Part shown: piece after piece, positions 48,442 through 56,548 of the stretch
Layout of the letters: each line of letters begins with the position of its first letter
How positions within the stretch are numbered: the stretch's first letter is position 1
Assembly: GCF_946886105.1 (NCBI RefSeq)
Contig: NZ_CAMPHV010000003.1
Coordinates: 62,001 to 126,000 of the forward strand
Reading direction: 5' to 3'
DNA from: an uncultured Pseudomonas sp.
GTDB lineage: Bacteria > Pseudomonadota > Gammaproteobacteria > Pseudomonadales > Pseudomonadaceae
DNA length: 64,000 bases
Position numbers and translations under genes: made by a program
The notes under the pieces: model-generated
The model's database searches: none
The model's input: the letters and a program-made list of their open reading frames with translations, nothing else
What the model was told of the DNA's origin: nothing

Positions 48442-49476
48442 CTATTTCCCCGCATCCAGCACCACCCGATAACGCGCCTTGCCGGCGCGCAGGTGGTCGA
48501 TGGCGTCGTTGACCTTGCTCATCGGGAAGTGTTCGACCTGCGGCACGATCTGATGGCGTGCGCAGAACTCGAGCATGGTCGCCATGTTGGCCGGTGAGCC
48601 GACCGGCGAACCGGACAGGCTCTTCTGCTTGGGGATCAGGTTGAACACGTGCACCGGGATCGCGCTCGGCACTATGCCAACGAAATGCAGGCGGCCCTTG
48701 CCGCGCAGCGTGCCGATCATGGCGGGCCAGTCCAGGTCCGCGCTGGCGGTGACCAGAAGGAAGTCCAGGCTGCCGGCGATCGTCTTGAGCGCGGCGCTGT
48801 CGGTGGAGGCGACGACCTTGTGCGCGCCCAGGCGTTTGGCTTCTTCCTGCTTGTTCAGCGACGAAGTGAAGGCGGTAACCTCGCAACCCCATGCATTCAG
48901 GAAGCCCAGGGCCAGGTGGCCGAGGCCGCCGATACCGACTACGCCGACCTTGTCGGTGGGCTTCACGTCGAACTCCAACAGCGGGCTGAATACCGTCGAG
49001 CCGGCGCAGAACAGCGGGCCGACCACGCTCGGGTCCAGCCCCTCCGGCAGCGGCACGGCCCAGGCCCAGTGGCTGCGCAGGCGGTCGGCGAAACCGCCGT
49101 TGCTGCCGACGATGGTCGGTTTGATCGTGCTGCAGAGCTGGTGCGAACCCTCCATGCAGGAGCCGCAATGCATGCAGCTGCCCTTGTACCAACCGATGCC
49201 GACGCGCTGGCCGAGCTTCAGGCCGCGCGCGTTCTCGCCCAGGCGCACCACGGTGCCGACCACTTCGTGACCGGGGATGAAGGGGTAGCGTGCATTGCCC
49301 CACTCGTTGTCGATCATCGATTGGTCGGAGTGGCAGATACCGCAGTATTCCACCGCCACCTCGACGTCTTCGCTGCCCAGCGGGCCGGGGTCGTAGCTGT
49401 GCGGCTCGAGCGGCGCGCCGGGCGCTTTGGCGGCCCAGCCGGTGAAGGTGTCGACAACGGATTCGGATGCACTCAT
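48442..49476 (-). CDS. Zinc-dependent, NADP-type alcohol/aldehyde dehydrogenase (YahK/CAD-like)
   Basis: 344 residues. The catalytic zinc site CGICHSD and GHEVVG, the four-Cys structural zinc lobe (CMHCGSCMEGSHQLC) and the Rossmann motif VGIGGLGHLALGF are present. This is the cinnamyl-alcohol-dehydrogenase-like MDR group, whose members (E. coli YahK, AdhA types) reduce broad aldehydes with NADPH. The start MSASES is preceded by AGAGG. It is monocistronic and the physiological substrate is unknown. Confidence 0.92.
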   Translation of the reverse strand: MSASESVVDTFTGWAAKAPGAPLEPHSYDPGPLGSEDVEVAVEYCGICHSDQSMIDNEWGNARYPFIPGHEVVGTVVRLGENARGLKLGQRVGIGWYKGSCMHCGSCMEGSHQLCSTIKPTIVGSNGGFADRLRSHWAWAVPLPEGLDPSVVGPLFCAGSTVFSPLLEFDVKPTDKVGVVGIGGLGHLALGFLNAWGCEVTAFTSSLNKQEEAKRLGAHKVVASTDSAALKTIAGSLDFLLVTASADLDWPAMIGTLRGKGRLHFVGIVPSAIPVHVFNLIPKQKSLSGSPVGSPANMATMLEFCARHQIVPQVEHFPMSKVNDAIDHLRAGKARYRVVLDAGK

Positions 49477-49616
49477 GGCGATGGCCTCTGGACGGAAAGC
49501 GGGACTCAGCCAGCATAGTCGCGTTGCCCGAGGAATAAACCGCAATAAACCCGGCTGATAGTCGAACGTTGGCCTCGGTTACACTGGCGGCCCCGATTGC
49601 CGTTAGCGAATTGCGC

Positions 49617-50237
49617 ATGTCCCGACCCCGTTCCCCAGGCCGTTCGGCCGGCAAGCCCGTCATACGCCGGGTGGCCAAGGCGCCGCCGGCAGAGCCGCGT
49701 TTACTGCTGCTGAACAAACCCTTCGATGTGCTGACCCAGTTCAACGACGAACAGGGCCGCGCCACCCTCAAGGATTTCGTCGCGGTGCCCGGCGTTTACC
49801 CGGCCGGGCGGCTGGACCGCGACAGCGAAGGGCTGTTGCTGCTGACCAACGACGGCGGTTTGCAGGCGCGCATCGCCGACCCTAAACACAAACTGGCGAA
49901 AACCTACTGGGTGCAGGTGGAAGGCGAGCCGAGCCCGGAGCAGTTACAACGATTGCGCGAAGGTGTGCAGCTCAACGACGGGCCGACCCTGCCGGCCGAA
50001 GCGCGCCTGCTGGACGAGCCATCGTTATGGCCACGCAACCCGCCAGTGCGCTTTCGCAAGAGCGTGCCCACCGCCTGGCTGGAATTGGTGATTCGCGAGG
50101 GCCGCAATCGTCAGGTCCGGCGCATGACCGCCGCGGTCGGCTTGCCGACCTTGCGCCTGGTGCGGGTGCGTATCGGGCCTTGGAGTCTGGAGGGTTTGCA
50201 GCCAGGTGAATGGAAAGAGGTCGAGGCGCGTTTGTAG
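49617..50237 (+). CDS. rluE: 23S rRNA pseudouridine synthase RluE-type
   Basis: 206 residues from ATG 49617. The RsuA/RluE family has no S4 domain in this subgroup. The catalytic Asp67 lies in [18 protein letters not shown], and [13 protein letters not shown] is also intact (here [13 protein letters not shown]). RluE makes pseudouridine 2457 in 23S rRNA. The basic N-terminus ([18 protein letters not shown]) probably contacts RNA. It converges with the small DUF2788 gene. Confidence 0.92.
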   Translation: MSRPRSPGRSAGKPVIRRVAKAPPAEPRLLLLNKPFDVLTQFNDEQGRATLKDFVAVPGVYPAGRLDRDSEGLLLLTNDGGLQARIADPKHKLAKTYWVQVEGEPSPEQLQRLREGVQLNDGPTLPAEARLLDEPSLWPRNPPVRFRKSVPTAWLELVIREGRNRQVRRMTAAVGLPTLRLVRVRIGPWSLEGLQPGEWKEVEARL

Positions 50238-50255
50238 ACGCAGCGTGGCGTCAGG

Positions 50256-50459
50256 TCAAACGCCTTCCATACCGGCGATGACCACCGTTTTGATGATAAA
50301 ACCCAGCACGCCCAGGCCCAGGGCGAGAAACAGGATCATGGTGCCGAAGCGCCCGGCTTTGGATTTTTTCGCCAGGTCCCAGACGATAAACGCCATAAAT
50401 AGCACCAGGCCGCCGACCAGCACGGTCATCATCAGTTCTTCAAACAGCTCGGGTTCCAT
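50256..50459 (-). CDS. DUF2788 small membrane protein
   Basis: 67 residues with two membrane helices, LMMTVLVGGLVLFMAFIVW and GTMILFLALGLGVLGFI, joined by a basic loop (DLAKKSKAGR). It is the DUF2788 family, function unknown. A strong sigma-70 promoter lies upstream. The gene is single, between rluE (convergent) and the Lrp gene (same strand). Confidence 0.85.
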   Translation of the reverse strand: MEPELFEELMMTVLVGGLVLFMAFIVWDLAKKSKAGRFGTMILFLALGLGVLGFIIKTVVIAGMEGV

Positions 50460-50583
50460 TGCAACCTCTCTGGCAAAACAAGGCTGTGCCGCCAGACTGG
50501 CAGTGAGTGGGCGAGGCGATTGTTATTCTGCGAGCGCAAGGCTCTTTATGGCGGGTCGCACGGGGCACAGCGAAACGCCGGCG

Positions 50584-50611
50584 ATTATACCCGTGCGCCC
50601 CGGTTTGTCAG
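50584..50611 (-). promoter_or_regulatory. Strong sigma-70 promoter of the DUF2788 gene
   Basis: On the minus strand CTGACA (50611-50606) and a perfect TATAAT (50589-50584) are 16 bp apart. The leader to the start codon would be about 118 nt, which is long for such a small gene and may hold regulation. Confidence 0.65.
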
Positions 50612-50627
50612 CGCCATCCCGTCGCGT

Positions 50628-51107
50628 TCAGCTGCGCAGATGCTGCAAGGGCAGCTGGGTGCTGGAGAGGATCTGCTGCAGGACGAAGCTGGAGCGCACG
50701 CTGGAGACGCCGTCGATGCGGGTCAGGGTGCCGAGCAGGAATTTCTGGTAGTGATCCATGTCCGGCACCACCACCTTGAGCTGGTAGTCGGCATCCATCC
50801 CCGTGACCAGGCAGCATTCCAACACCTCGGGGCATTTGCGGATTTGCTCCTGGAAGTGTTCGAAACGCTCGGGGGTGTGTTTGTCCATGCCGATCAGCAC
50901 GTAAGCGGTCAGGGTCAGGCCGAGTTTTTTGCGATCGAGCAGTGCCACCTGGCTGGCGATATAGCCGTCATCCTGCAACTGCTTGACCCGCCGCGAGCAG
51001 GGCGAGGGCGACAGGCCGATGCGTTCGGCCAGTTCCTGATTGGACAGGCCGGCATCGCGTTGCAATTCGGCGAGGATATTCAGGTCATAGCGGTCGAGTT
51101 TGTTCAT
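50628..51107 (-). CDS. Lrp/AsnC-family transcriptional regulator
   Basis: 159 residues from ATG 51107. An N-terminal HTH (LDRYDLNILAELQRDAGLSN, then QELAERIGLSPSPCSRRVKQL) leads to a C-terminal RAM domain (about 65-150, with CCLVTGMDADYQLKVVVPD) for amino-acid binding and oligomerisation. These proteins sense amino acids and regulate their own gene. It corresponds by position to P. aeruginosa PA3965 (from memory). A palindrome overlaps its promoter, consistent with autoregulation. Confidence 0.93.
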   Translation of the reverse strand: MNKLDRYDLNILAELQRDAGLSNQELAERIGLSPSPCSRRVKQLQDDGYIASQVALLDRKKLGLTLTAYVLIGMDKHTPERFEHFQEQIRKCPEVLECCLVTGMDADYQLKVVVPDMDHYQKFLLGTLTRIDGVSSVRSSFVLQQILSSTQLPLQHLRS

Positions 51108-51139
51108 CTTCGCAGGTCTTCGTGGTCTGGTTGCGCACA

Positions 51140-51171
51140 ATTATGCACCTGTAGCGATTAATTGCGCAATT
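51140..51171 (-). promoter_or_regulatory. lrp promoter with overlapping palindromic operator
   Basis: On the minus strand TTGCGC (51169-51164) and CATAAT (51145-51140) are 18 bp apart. The 12-bp perfect palindrome AATTGCGCAATT (51160-51171) covers the -35. Related half-sites TTGCGCA at 51131 and TTCGCAAT at about 51190 flank it, as in Lrp multi-site regions. Confidence 0.6.
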
Positions 51172-51235
51172 GCCGGGCTGGCTAGCAATATTCGCAATCA
51201 TCTGTCGCGGCCTTGGCGCTAAGCTTTATTCCAGT

Positions 51236-51418
51236 TTCATGGCCCGGACGACACGTCCAGCCGGCTCGCCCAACCAGGCGAACGGCAGCCGCCGATCCTA
51301 CCGGATCGTCACGGCACCCGGGTCCGCACTGCCCAACCAGGCGGGCGACGAAAGCGGCAAGAGCTTTGCCAGCACCGGACAAATTTCCCGAGGGGAGGCC
51401 GCGAGGTCTCCCTTTTTT
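51236..51418 (+). ncRNA. Candidate structured small RNA ending at an orphan terminator
   Basis: Two plausible stems lie before the terminator: CGATCC-tacc-GGATCG with outer GCCG/CGGC (about 51291-51318) and GGCAA-gagct-TTGCC (about 51355-51369), with a possible weak GCCC/GGGC pairing between them. They end at a U6 terminator on the plus strand. No plus-strand gene precedes it that the terminator could serve. The sequence GCCCAACCAGGCG occurs twice inside. The 5' end is not defined; no clean -10/-35 was found, and 51236 is only a working limit. It could instead be the tail of an unrecognised leader. Confidence 0.45.
51393..51418 (+). terminator. Rho-independent terminator of the ncRNA candidate
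   Basis: An 8-bp stem (51393-51400 with 51405-51412, one G-U pair) closed by a GCGA tetraloop is followed by six T residues. It is one of the best terminators in the window, yet no plus-strand protein gene ends upstream of it. Confidence 0.85.
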
Positions 51419-51440
51419 AATGGAGCCGCTGGCTGAGTCC

Positions 51441-51508
51441 GTAGCCCGGATGCAATTCGGGGAGCGACTATGCGGCTACCAAGATGTCCCGGATTGCATC
51501 CGGGCTAC
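51441..51508. repeat. Inverted pair of GTAGCCCGGATGCAAT REPs, copy 1
   Basis: GTAGCCCGGATGCAAT opens and its complement ATTGCATCCGGGCTAC closes a 68-bp palindromic unit. The same unit recurs at 59764-59829 and 63117-63183. The GTAG head is typical of REPs moved by RAYT transposases. Confidence 0.85.
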
Positions 51509-51582
51509 GGGATGGCAAATGCAACGGACAACGCCTGCCCCTGCAACAGCTAGCGGCCACATAGCCCTTCTTGGCTTGCCCG

Positions 51583-52488
51583 CTACGCCTGGGGTTGCGG
51601 GTCGTTGCGCTTGACCACGTCCGCCGGGTCGGCATGCACGAGGATCTGCGCCCGCGGGAATTCGGCGCGAATCGCCGCTTCGACCTGATCGCACAAACGG
51701 TGGGCTTGGGTCAGGCGCATATCGCTCGGCAATTCGATATGCAATTGCACGAACCACTGGGTGCCGGAGATGCGCGTGCGCAAGTCGTGGGCACCGAGCA
51801 CGCCGGGTACGCCGCAGGCCAGGTCGTGCATCTGCGCGCTGATCGCCGGTTCCAGCTCCTGGTCCATCAATACCGCCGAGGCTTCGCGGGCGATGCGGAT
51901 GGCGCTCCACAGAATGTAGAAGGCGATGCCGATGCCAAAGATCGCATCCAGGCGCTCCCAGCCATAACTGGCCAGGCCGATGGCGACCAGGATGCTGGTG
52001 TTGAGCAAGAGGTCGGAGCGGTAGTGCAGCGAGTCGGCGCGAATCGCCGTGGAGCCGGTCAGGCGTACCACATGGCGCTGGAACAGCAGCAGGGCCATGG
52101 TCAGCGCCAGGGACAGCAGCATCACCGCGATGCCCAGCGCGGGTGCGCCTATCGGCTGCGGGTTGAGCAGGCGCTCGACGCCATGGCTGCCCACCAGCAC
52201 CGCGCTGGCACCGATGAACAGCGCTTGGCCCAGGCCCGCCAGGGCTTCGGCCTTGCCGTGGCCGTAACGATGGTCGTCATCGGCCGGGCGCAGCGCGTAG
52301 TGCACTGCCAACAGATTGAGCAGCGAAGCGGCGCCGTCGAGCAGCGAGTCGGTCAAACCGGCCAACAGGCTGACCGAGCCGCTCAGCCACCAGGCGACGG
52401 CCTTGGCCAGCGCCAGGCTCAGGGCCACCACCAGGGCGGCGAAGGTGGCCTGGCGCATCAGCCGGGCGTGCTGCTGCGGGGTGTTCAC
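51583..52488 (-). CDS. Cation diffusion facilitator (FieF-like metal exporter)
   Basis: 301 residues with six membrane helices and a cytoplasmic C-terminal domain. Zinc/iron-site residues appear in LTDSLLDGAAS (helix 2) and HYRSDLL (helix 5), with the loop HRYGHGKAEALAGL. The C-terminal ferredoxin-like domain shows VQLHIELPSDMRLTQAH. CDF proteins export Zn, Fe, Co or Cd in exchange for protons. It is preceded on the same strand by the lipoprotein gene and followed by the ncRNA region. Confidence 0.93.
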   Translation of the reverse strand: MNTPQQHARLMRQATFAALVVALSLALAKAVAWWLSGSVSLLAGLTDSLLDGAASLLNLLAVHYALRPADDDHRYGHGKAEALAGLGQALFIGASAVLVGSHGVERLLNPQPIGAPALGIAVMLLSLALTMALLLFQRHVVRLTGSTAIRADSLHYRSDLLLNTSILVAIGLASYGWERLDAIFGIGIAFYILWSAIRIAREASAVLMDQELEPAISAQMHDLACGVPGVLGAHDLRTRISGTQWFVQLHIELPSDMRLTQAHRLCDQVEAAIRAEFPRAQILVHADPADVVKRNDPQPQA

Positions 52489-52525
52489 CGGCGATTCCGC
52501 TTCGACGTGGCGGCCAAGGCAACGA

Positions 52526-52945
52526 TCACGCGGCCGGACGCAAGCCGTAGGCCGCCAACTGTTCGATGCTGCCGCTGTGGCGGATCAGGCGCGGGTCGTC
52601 GAGCGGCAGGCTGTGGCCGGTGCTCTGTTCGATCAGTACCTTGAGTTTGGCGTTGTCGATCTGGCCGTCTGCATCCACCAGGTTCTGCAGCGCCTGCGGG
52701 TCGACCTGGGCACTGGTGCCACCCGGCAGGTAGATGGCGCCGGTGGCGAAGTCGATGCCGAAGGCGATCAGCCCGGGGATCACATAGAACAGAATGCCGA
52801 CCGCATCGAGCGCCGCGATCACCGGGTCGATACGGCCTTCGATCTGGCCGCGGCGATCGGGGAAAAACAGCGTGCCGCAAGCGGTCAACTGAGTGAGCAG
52901 GGAGGCAGCGAGAACGCCGCCGATAATCCGAGTGTGCATGCGCAT
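52526..52945 (-). CDS. Small lipoprotein of unknown function
   Basis: 139 residues from ATG 52945 with AGGTG upstream. The lipobox LTQLTACG puts the lipid Cys at about residue 23. The mature part has one hydrophobic stretch (VGILFYVIPGLIAFGIDFA) and an acidic C-terminus with VDADGQIDNAKLKVLIEQ. Homologues in Pseudomonas are sometimes mislabelled as polyribonucleotide nucleotidyltransferase; nothing here supports that. It lies 37 bp upstream of the CDF exporter gene and may be co-transcribed with it. Confidence 0.8.
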   Translation of the reverse strand: MRMHTRIIGGVLAASLLTQLTACGTLFFPDRRGQIEGRIDPVIAALDAVGILFYVIPGLIAFGIDFATGAIYLPGGTSAQVDPQALQNLVDADGQIDNAKLKVLIEQSTGHSLPLDDPRLIRHSGSIEQLAAYGLRPAA

Positions 52946-53078
52946 TGGACACCTCATGGCTGAAAATTGGCGCAACTATAGCAAGGCGGCAGCGCGCCGG
53001 CTGCGCTAAAGATTGCGTTGTCGCAAGGCCTTGATGCCTCCTGAGTAAGACCGACGCAGCCGGCTGGCCGTTCGCCGT

Positions 53079-53084
53079 TATAAT
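53079..53084 (+). promoter_or_regulatory. -10 box of hrpB
   Basis: A perfect TATAAT 22 bp before the hrpB ATG; TTGGAGAC between them supplies the ribosome site. No clear -35 is seen. The leader would be very short. Confidence 0.5.
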
Positions 53085-53106
53085 CGCCGGCCAGATTGGA
53101 GACACC

Positions 53107-55641
53107 ATGAATTCCCTGCCCATTGATGCCCAGCTACCCGCCTTGCGCGAGGCCCTGGCCGGCCGCCACGAAGCGGTGCTGGAGGCGCCGCCCGGCGCCG
53201 GTAAGACCACCCGGGTGCCGCTGGCCCTGCTCGACCAGCCGTGGTTGGCCGGGCAGCGCATCGTCATGCTCGAACCGCGGCGCCTGGCCGCCCGCGCCGC
53301 AGCCGAGCGGCTGGCCAGCGAGCTGGGTGAGAAGGTCGGCGAAACCGTCGGCTACCGCATTCGCCTGGACAGCAAGGTCGGCCCGCGCACCCGTATCGAA
53401 GTGGTCACCGAAGGCATTCTTGCTCGCCGCCTGCAGGAGGATCCGGCGCTGGAGGGCGTCGGCCTGGTGATATTCGATGAATTCCACGAGCGCAGCCTGG
53501 ATGCCGATCTGGCCCTGGCCCTGTGCCTCAACGGCAGATCGATGTTTCGCGGCGAGGATTCCGGCGAGCCGCCGCTCAAGATCTTGTTGATGTCCGCGAC
53601 CCTGGAAGGCGAGCGCCTGGCCGCGCTGCTCGGCGATGCGCCGGTGTTGCGCAGCGAAGGCCGGATGTTCCCGGTGGCGCAGCATTGGGGCGCGCCTTGG
53701 CAAGCGGGCGAGTGGCTGGAGCCGCGGGTGCTGCAAACGGTGCTGCAAGCCCTGGACGACGAGCCGGGCAGCCTGCTGGTGTTTCTGCCGGGGCAGGCGG
53801 AGATTCGCCGGGTCAACGAACAGTTGGCCGAACGCTTGGGCGGACGTGGCGATATCCTGCTCTGCCCGTTGCACGGTGAACTGGAGCTGAGCGCCCAACG
53901 CGCGGCCATCGAACCGGCGCCGGCGGGCCTGCGCAAGATAGTGCTGGCGACCAATATCGCCGAGACCAGCCTGACCATCGACGGCGTGCGCGTGGTGGTG
54001 GATGCCGGCCTGGCGCGGGTGCCGCGCTTCGACCCTGGCAGCGGCATGACCCGCCTGGACACCCAGCGCATTTCCCGCGCTTCGGCGACCCAGCGGGCCG
54101 GCCGTGCCGGGCGTTTGCAGCCGGGCGCCTGTTACCGCTTGTGGTCGCAGGCGCAGCACGAGCAGCTTGCCGCCTATGGCGCGGCGGAAATCCTTCAGGC
54201 CGATCTGGCCGGCCTGGCCCTGCAACTGGCGCGCTGGGGCGTGAGCCCGGATGAGCTGATCTGGCTCGATCCGCCGCCCGCCGCGGCCTATGCCCAGGCC
54301 CGCGATCTGCTGACCCGCCTGGGCGCGCTGGACGAGCGTGGCGTGCTCAGCGAACACGGCCGCGCCATGGCCGAATTGCCGACGCACCCGCGCATCGCCC
54401 ATCTGTTGCTGCGCGGCCAGGCCCTCGGTTTGGCGACTCTGGCCTGTGACCTGGCGGCGCTGCTCGGCGAGCGCGATATCCTGCGTGGCGCGGGCGCCGA
54501 TCTGCACAGCCGTATCGCCTTGCTCAGCGGCGAGAGCAAGGCCGGCCGCTCCGCCCAAGGTGGTATGCAGCGCGCGAAGCAACTGGCACGGCAATTTCAC
54601 AGCTACCTCAAGCGCAGCCCAGCTAGCAGGCCGGTGGCCGAGCCCGAACACCCGCGCTGGCTCGGCGCCTTGCTGGCGTTCGCCTATCCCGATCGCGTCG
54701 CTCAGCAACGCCGCGCCGGTGGCGCCGAATATCGACTGGCCAACGGCCGCGCCGCGCTGTTCGCCGAGGCCGATGCGCTGATGAAACACGAGTGGCTGGT
54801 GCTGGCCGACCTCGGCAGCCGCCAGGGCCAGCGCGAGGAGCGCATCTACCTGGCCGCCGACCTCGACCCGCAACTGTTCGAGACGGTGCTGGCCGAACAG
54901 ATCAGCATTCGCGAAGAGCTGGAGTGGGACGAACGCGAAGGTGTGCTGCGCGCCGAGCGTCAGCGTCGTCTTGGCGAGTTGGTGCTCAGCCGCGAACCGC
55001 TGAACGGCTTGGACCAGGCGACGCGCAGCCGCGCCTTGCTCGGCCTGGTGCGGCGCAAAGGCTTGGCACTGCTGCCCTGGACCCCGGAGCTGCGCCAGTG
55101 GCAGGCGCGCGTGGCCTTGCTGCGCGCTCTCGATCTACAGGCCCAGGGCCACAGCGACTGGCCGGATGTAGGCGATGCGGCCCTGCTGCAATCGCTGGAA
55201 GACTGGCTGCAACCCTATCTTGGCCAGGTCAGCCGCCTCAGCCATTTCGCCAACCTCGATCTGCCCGGCATGCTTCAGAACCTGCTGCCCTGGCCGCTGC
55301 CGCAACGCCTGGACGAGCTGGCGCCGCGCAGCGTGCAGGTGCCGTCCGGTTCGCGCATCACCCTGGATTACAACGAACAACCGCCGGTTTTGGCGGTGCG
55401 CCTGCAAGAGTTGTTCGGCTTGGCCGAAACCCCGCGCATCGCCGGCGGTCGGCAGGTGGTCAAGTTACACCTGTTGTCGCCGGCGCGCCGGCCGGTGCAG
55501 GTGACTCAGGATTTGGCCAACTTCTGGCGCAGCACTTACGCCGAAGTGAAGAAGGATTTGAAGGGGCGCTACCCGAAACATTATTGGCCGGACGACCCGC
55601 TGATCGCCGAGCCCACCGCGCGGGCCAAGCCTCGCAAGTAA
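53107..55641 (+). CDS. hrpB: ATP-dependent helicase HrpB
   Basis: 844 residues. A DExH helicase with Walker A in PPGAGKTTRVP (about 29-39), DEFH in VIFDEFHERSLDADLAL, SAT in LMSATLEGERL, motif V in ATNIAETSLTIDGV and motif VI in QRAGRAGRLQPG, then the HA2 and the HrpB C-terminal domain. HrpB is common in proteobacteria; its role is unresolved (E. coli HrpB binds the cell-wall enzyme PBP1b). It converges with the first binding-protein gene, two bases apart. Confidence 0.95.
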   Translation: MNSLPIDAQLPALREALAGRHEAVLEAPPGAGKTTRVPLALLDQPWLAGQRIVMLEPRRLAARAAAERLASELGEKVGETVGYRIRLDSKVGPRTRIEVVTEGILARRLQEDPALEGVGLVIFDEFHERSLDADLALALCLNGRSMFRGEDSGEPPLKILLMSATLEGERLAALLGDAPVLRSEGRMFPVAQHWGAPWQAGEWLEPRVLQTVLQALDDEPGSLLVFLPGQAEIRRVNEQLAERLGGRGDILLCPLHGELELSAQRAAIEPAPAGLRKIVLATNIAETSLTIDGVRVVVDAGLARVPRFDPGSGMTRLDTQRISRASATQRAGRAGRLQPGACYRLWSQAQHEQLAAYGAAEILQADLAGLALQLARWGVSPDELIWLDPPPAAAYAQARDLLTRLGALDERGVLSEHGRAMAELPTHPRIAHLLLRGQALGLATLACDLAALLGERDILRGAGADLHSRIALLSGESKAGRSAQGGMQRAKQLARQFHSYLKRSPASRPVAEPEHPRWLGALLAFAYPDRVAQQRRAGGAEYRLANGRAALFAEADALMKHEWLVLADLGSRQGQREERIYLAADLDPQLFETVLAEQISIREELEWDEREGVLRAERQRRLGELVLSREPLNGLDQATRSRALLGLVRRKGLALLPWTPELRQWQARVALLRALDLQAQGHSDWPDVGDAALLQSLEDWLQPYLGQVSRLSHFANLDLPGMLQNLLPWPLPQRLDELAPRSVQVPSGSRITLDYNEQPPVLAVRLQELFGLAETPRIAGGRQVVKLHLLSPARRPVQVTQDLANFWRSTYAEVKKDLKGRYPKHYWPDDPLIAEPTARAKPRK

Positions 55642-55643
55642 GC

Positions 55644-56426
55644 TCAGGGTTGGTTGGCGGCTGGCGAACGCTCGCGGGCCAGTTCGCTAATGGCCTTGTT
55701 GATCTTGTTCAGGCTCTGCTGGGAAACCTGCTTGCTGCACCACAGGTGACGTTGACCGCCGTCGGGGCTGTCGCTGAAGCGAATGTATTTAAAGTCGCCC
55801 TCATCGAATTCGGATTGGCGGATCAGCTCGCTGGCCTCTTCCTCGGCGATAAAGAAGTAGTCGGCGCGGTCGAGAGCGACCATGCGCAGCATATTCATGT
55901 TTTCCACCGTGGTTTTTATCCGCCGGGGCTCGAGCTTGTGGATAAGCGCGTCGATATGCTCGCCGTAGGAATAGCCATCCTTGATAAGCAAGCGCAGTTC
56001 GCGGTTTTGCAGCACCTGTTCCAGGCTGCTGCCGCTGTCGATGTTGATGTTGCTGAACAGCGCTAGGCCGATGGTCGGTTTGTCCTGATACAGGGGCAGG
56101 GAGTAGTTGCCGATCAGTTCGCGCTGCGGGTTCTTGAACCAGCCGACCATGCAGTCCGCGCTGGCGTTCTTTTCGAGGAGCTGGATCTGCCGGTTGGAAG
56201 GGGTTTTCTCCCACTTGAAGGGGATACCGGCGCGGCGCAGGGCTTGCTCGGCCGGGGTCGCGGTGAGGCCGGCGATTTTGCCGTTGTCCAGGGTCTGCAA
56301 ATAAGGCGCGCGCTCGTTGTAGTGCAGGGTGATGAGCTGGTTGCCCTGGGCGGCGGTCGCGGTGCAAAGGAGCAGCGCCGAGAGCCAGTTGGCGGCTTGG
56401 GCCAAGCGTTGTTGCTTTCTTGCCAT
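55644..56426 (-). CDS. Periplasmic solute-binding protein, SBP_bac_3-like (copy 1)
   Basis: 260 residues from ATG 56426. The N-terminus (SALLLCTATAAQG) is a cleavable signal. The mature part follows the family-3 substrate-binding plan: ITLHYNERAPYL, GLTATPAEQALRRAG, SADCMVGWFKNPQRE and RADYFFIAEEEASEL. No permease or ATPase gene is adjacent. It is more diverged from the two proteins upstream than they are from each other. The likely ligand is an amino acid or similar small molecule. Confidence 0.85.
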   Translation of the reverse strand: MARKQQRLAQAANWLSALLLCTATAAQGNQLITLHYNERAPYLQTLDNGKIAGLTATPAEQALRRAGIPFKWEKTPSNRQIQLLEKNASADCMVGWFKNPQRELIGNYSLPLYQDKPTIGLALFSNINIDSGSSLEQVLQNRELRLLIKDGYSYGEHIDALIHKLEPRRIKTTVENMNMLRMVALDRADYFFIAEEEASELIRQSEFDEGDFKYIRFSDSPDGGQRHLWCSKQVSQQSLNKINKAISELARERSPAANQP

Positions 56427-56548
56427 TTTGTCGGCCTCCGTCCTGTGCCGATGGAACAACTAGAGCCTAGCAGCCCGTCGGCGTCTGGCGAGCTGCCGCG
56501 ACCAACTGCGAGTGCGCGCAGCGTTCCACCGCCGGAGATGTCAGCGGC

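Larger units (their letters stand above)
51108..51582. other. 475-bp region between the lrp and CDF exporter genes
   Basis: From left to right it holds the lrp promoter/operator, a run of inverted repeats with an orphan terminator on the plus strand (see ncRNA candidate), and a REP pair at 51441-51508. A plus-strand ORF of 88 codons spans 51170-51436, but it has no ribosome site and no recognisable protein, so I do not count it as a gene. From 51509 to the CDF stop codon I see nothing. Confidence 0.6.

Noticed and set aside
51170..51436. 88-codon plus-strand ORF over the ncRNA candidate
   Set aside because: No ribosome site, no homologous protein that I know, and its 3' end runs through the terminator.
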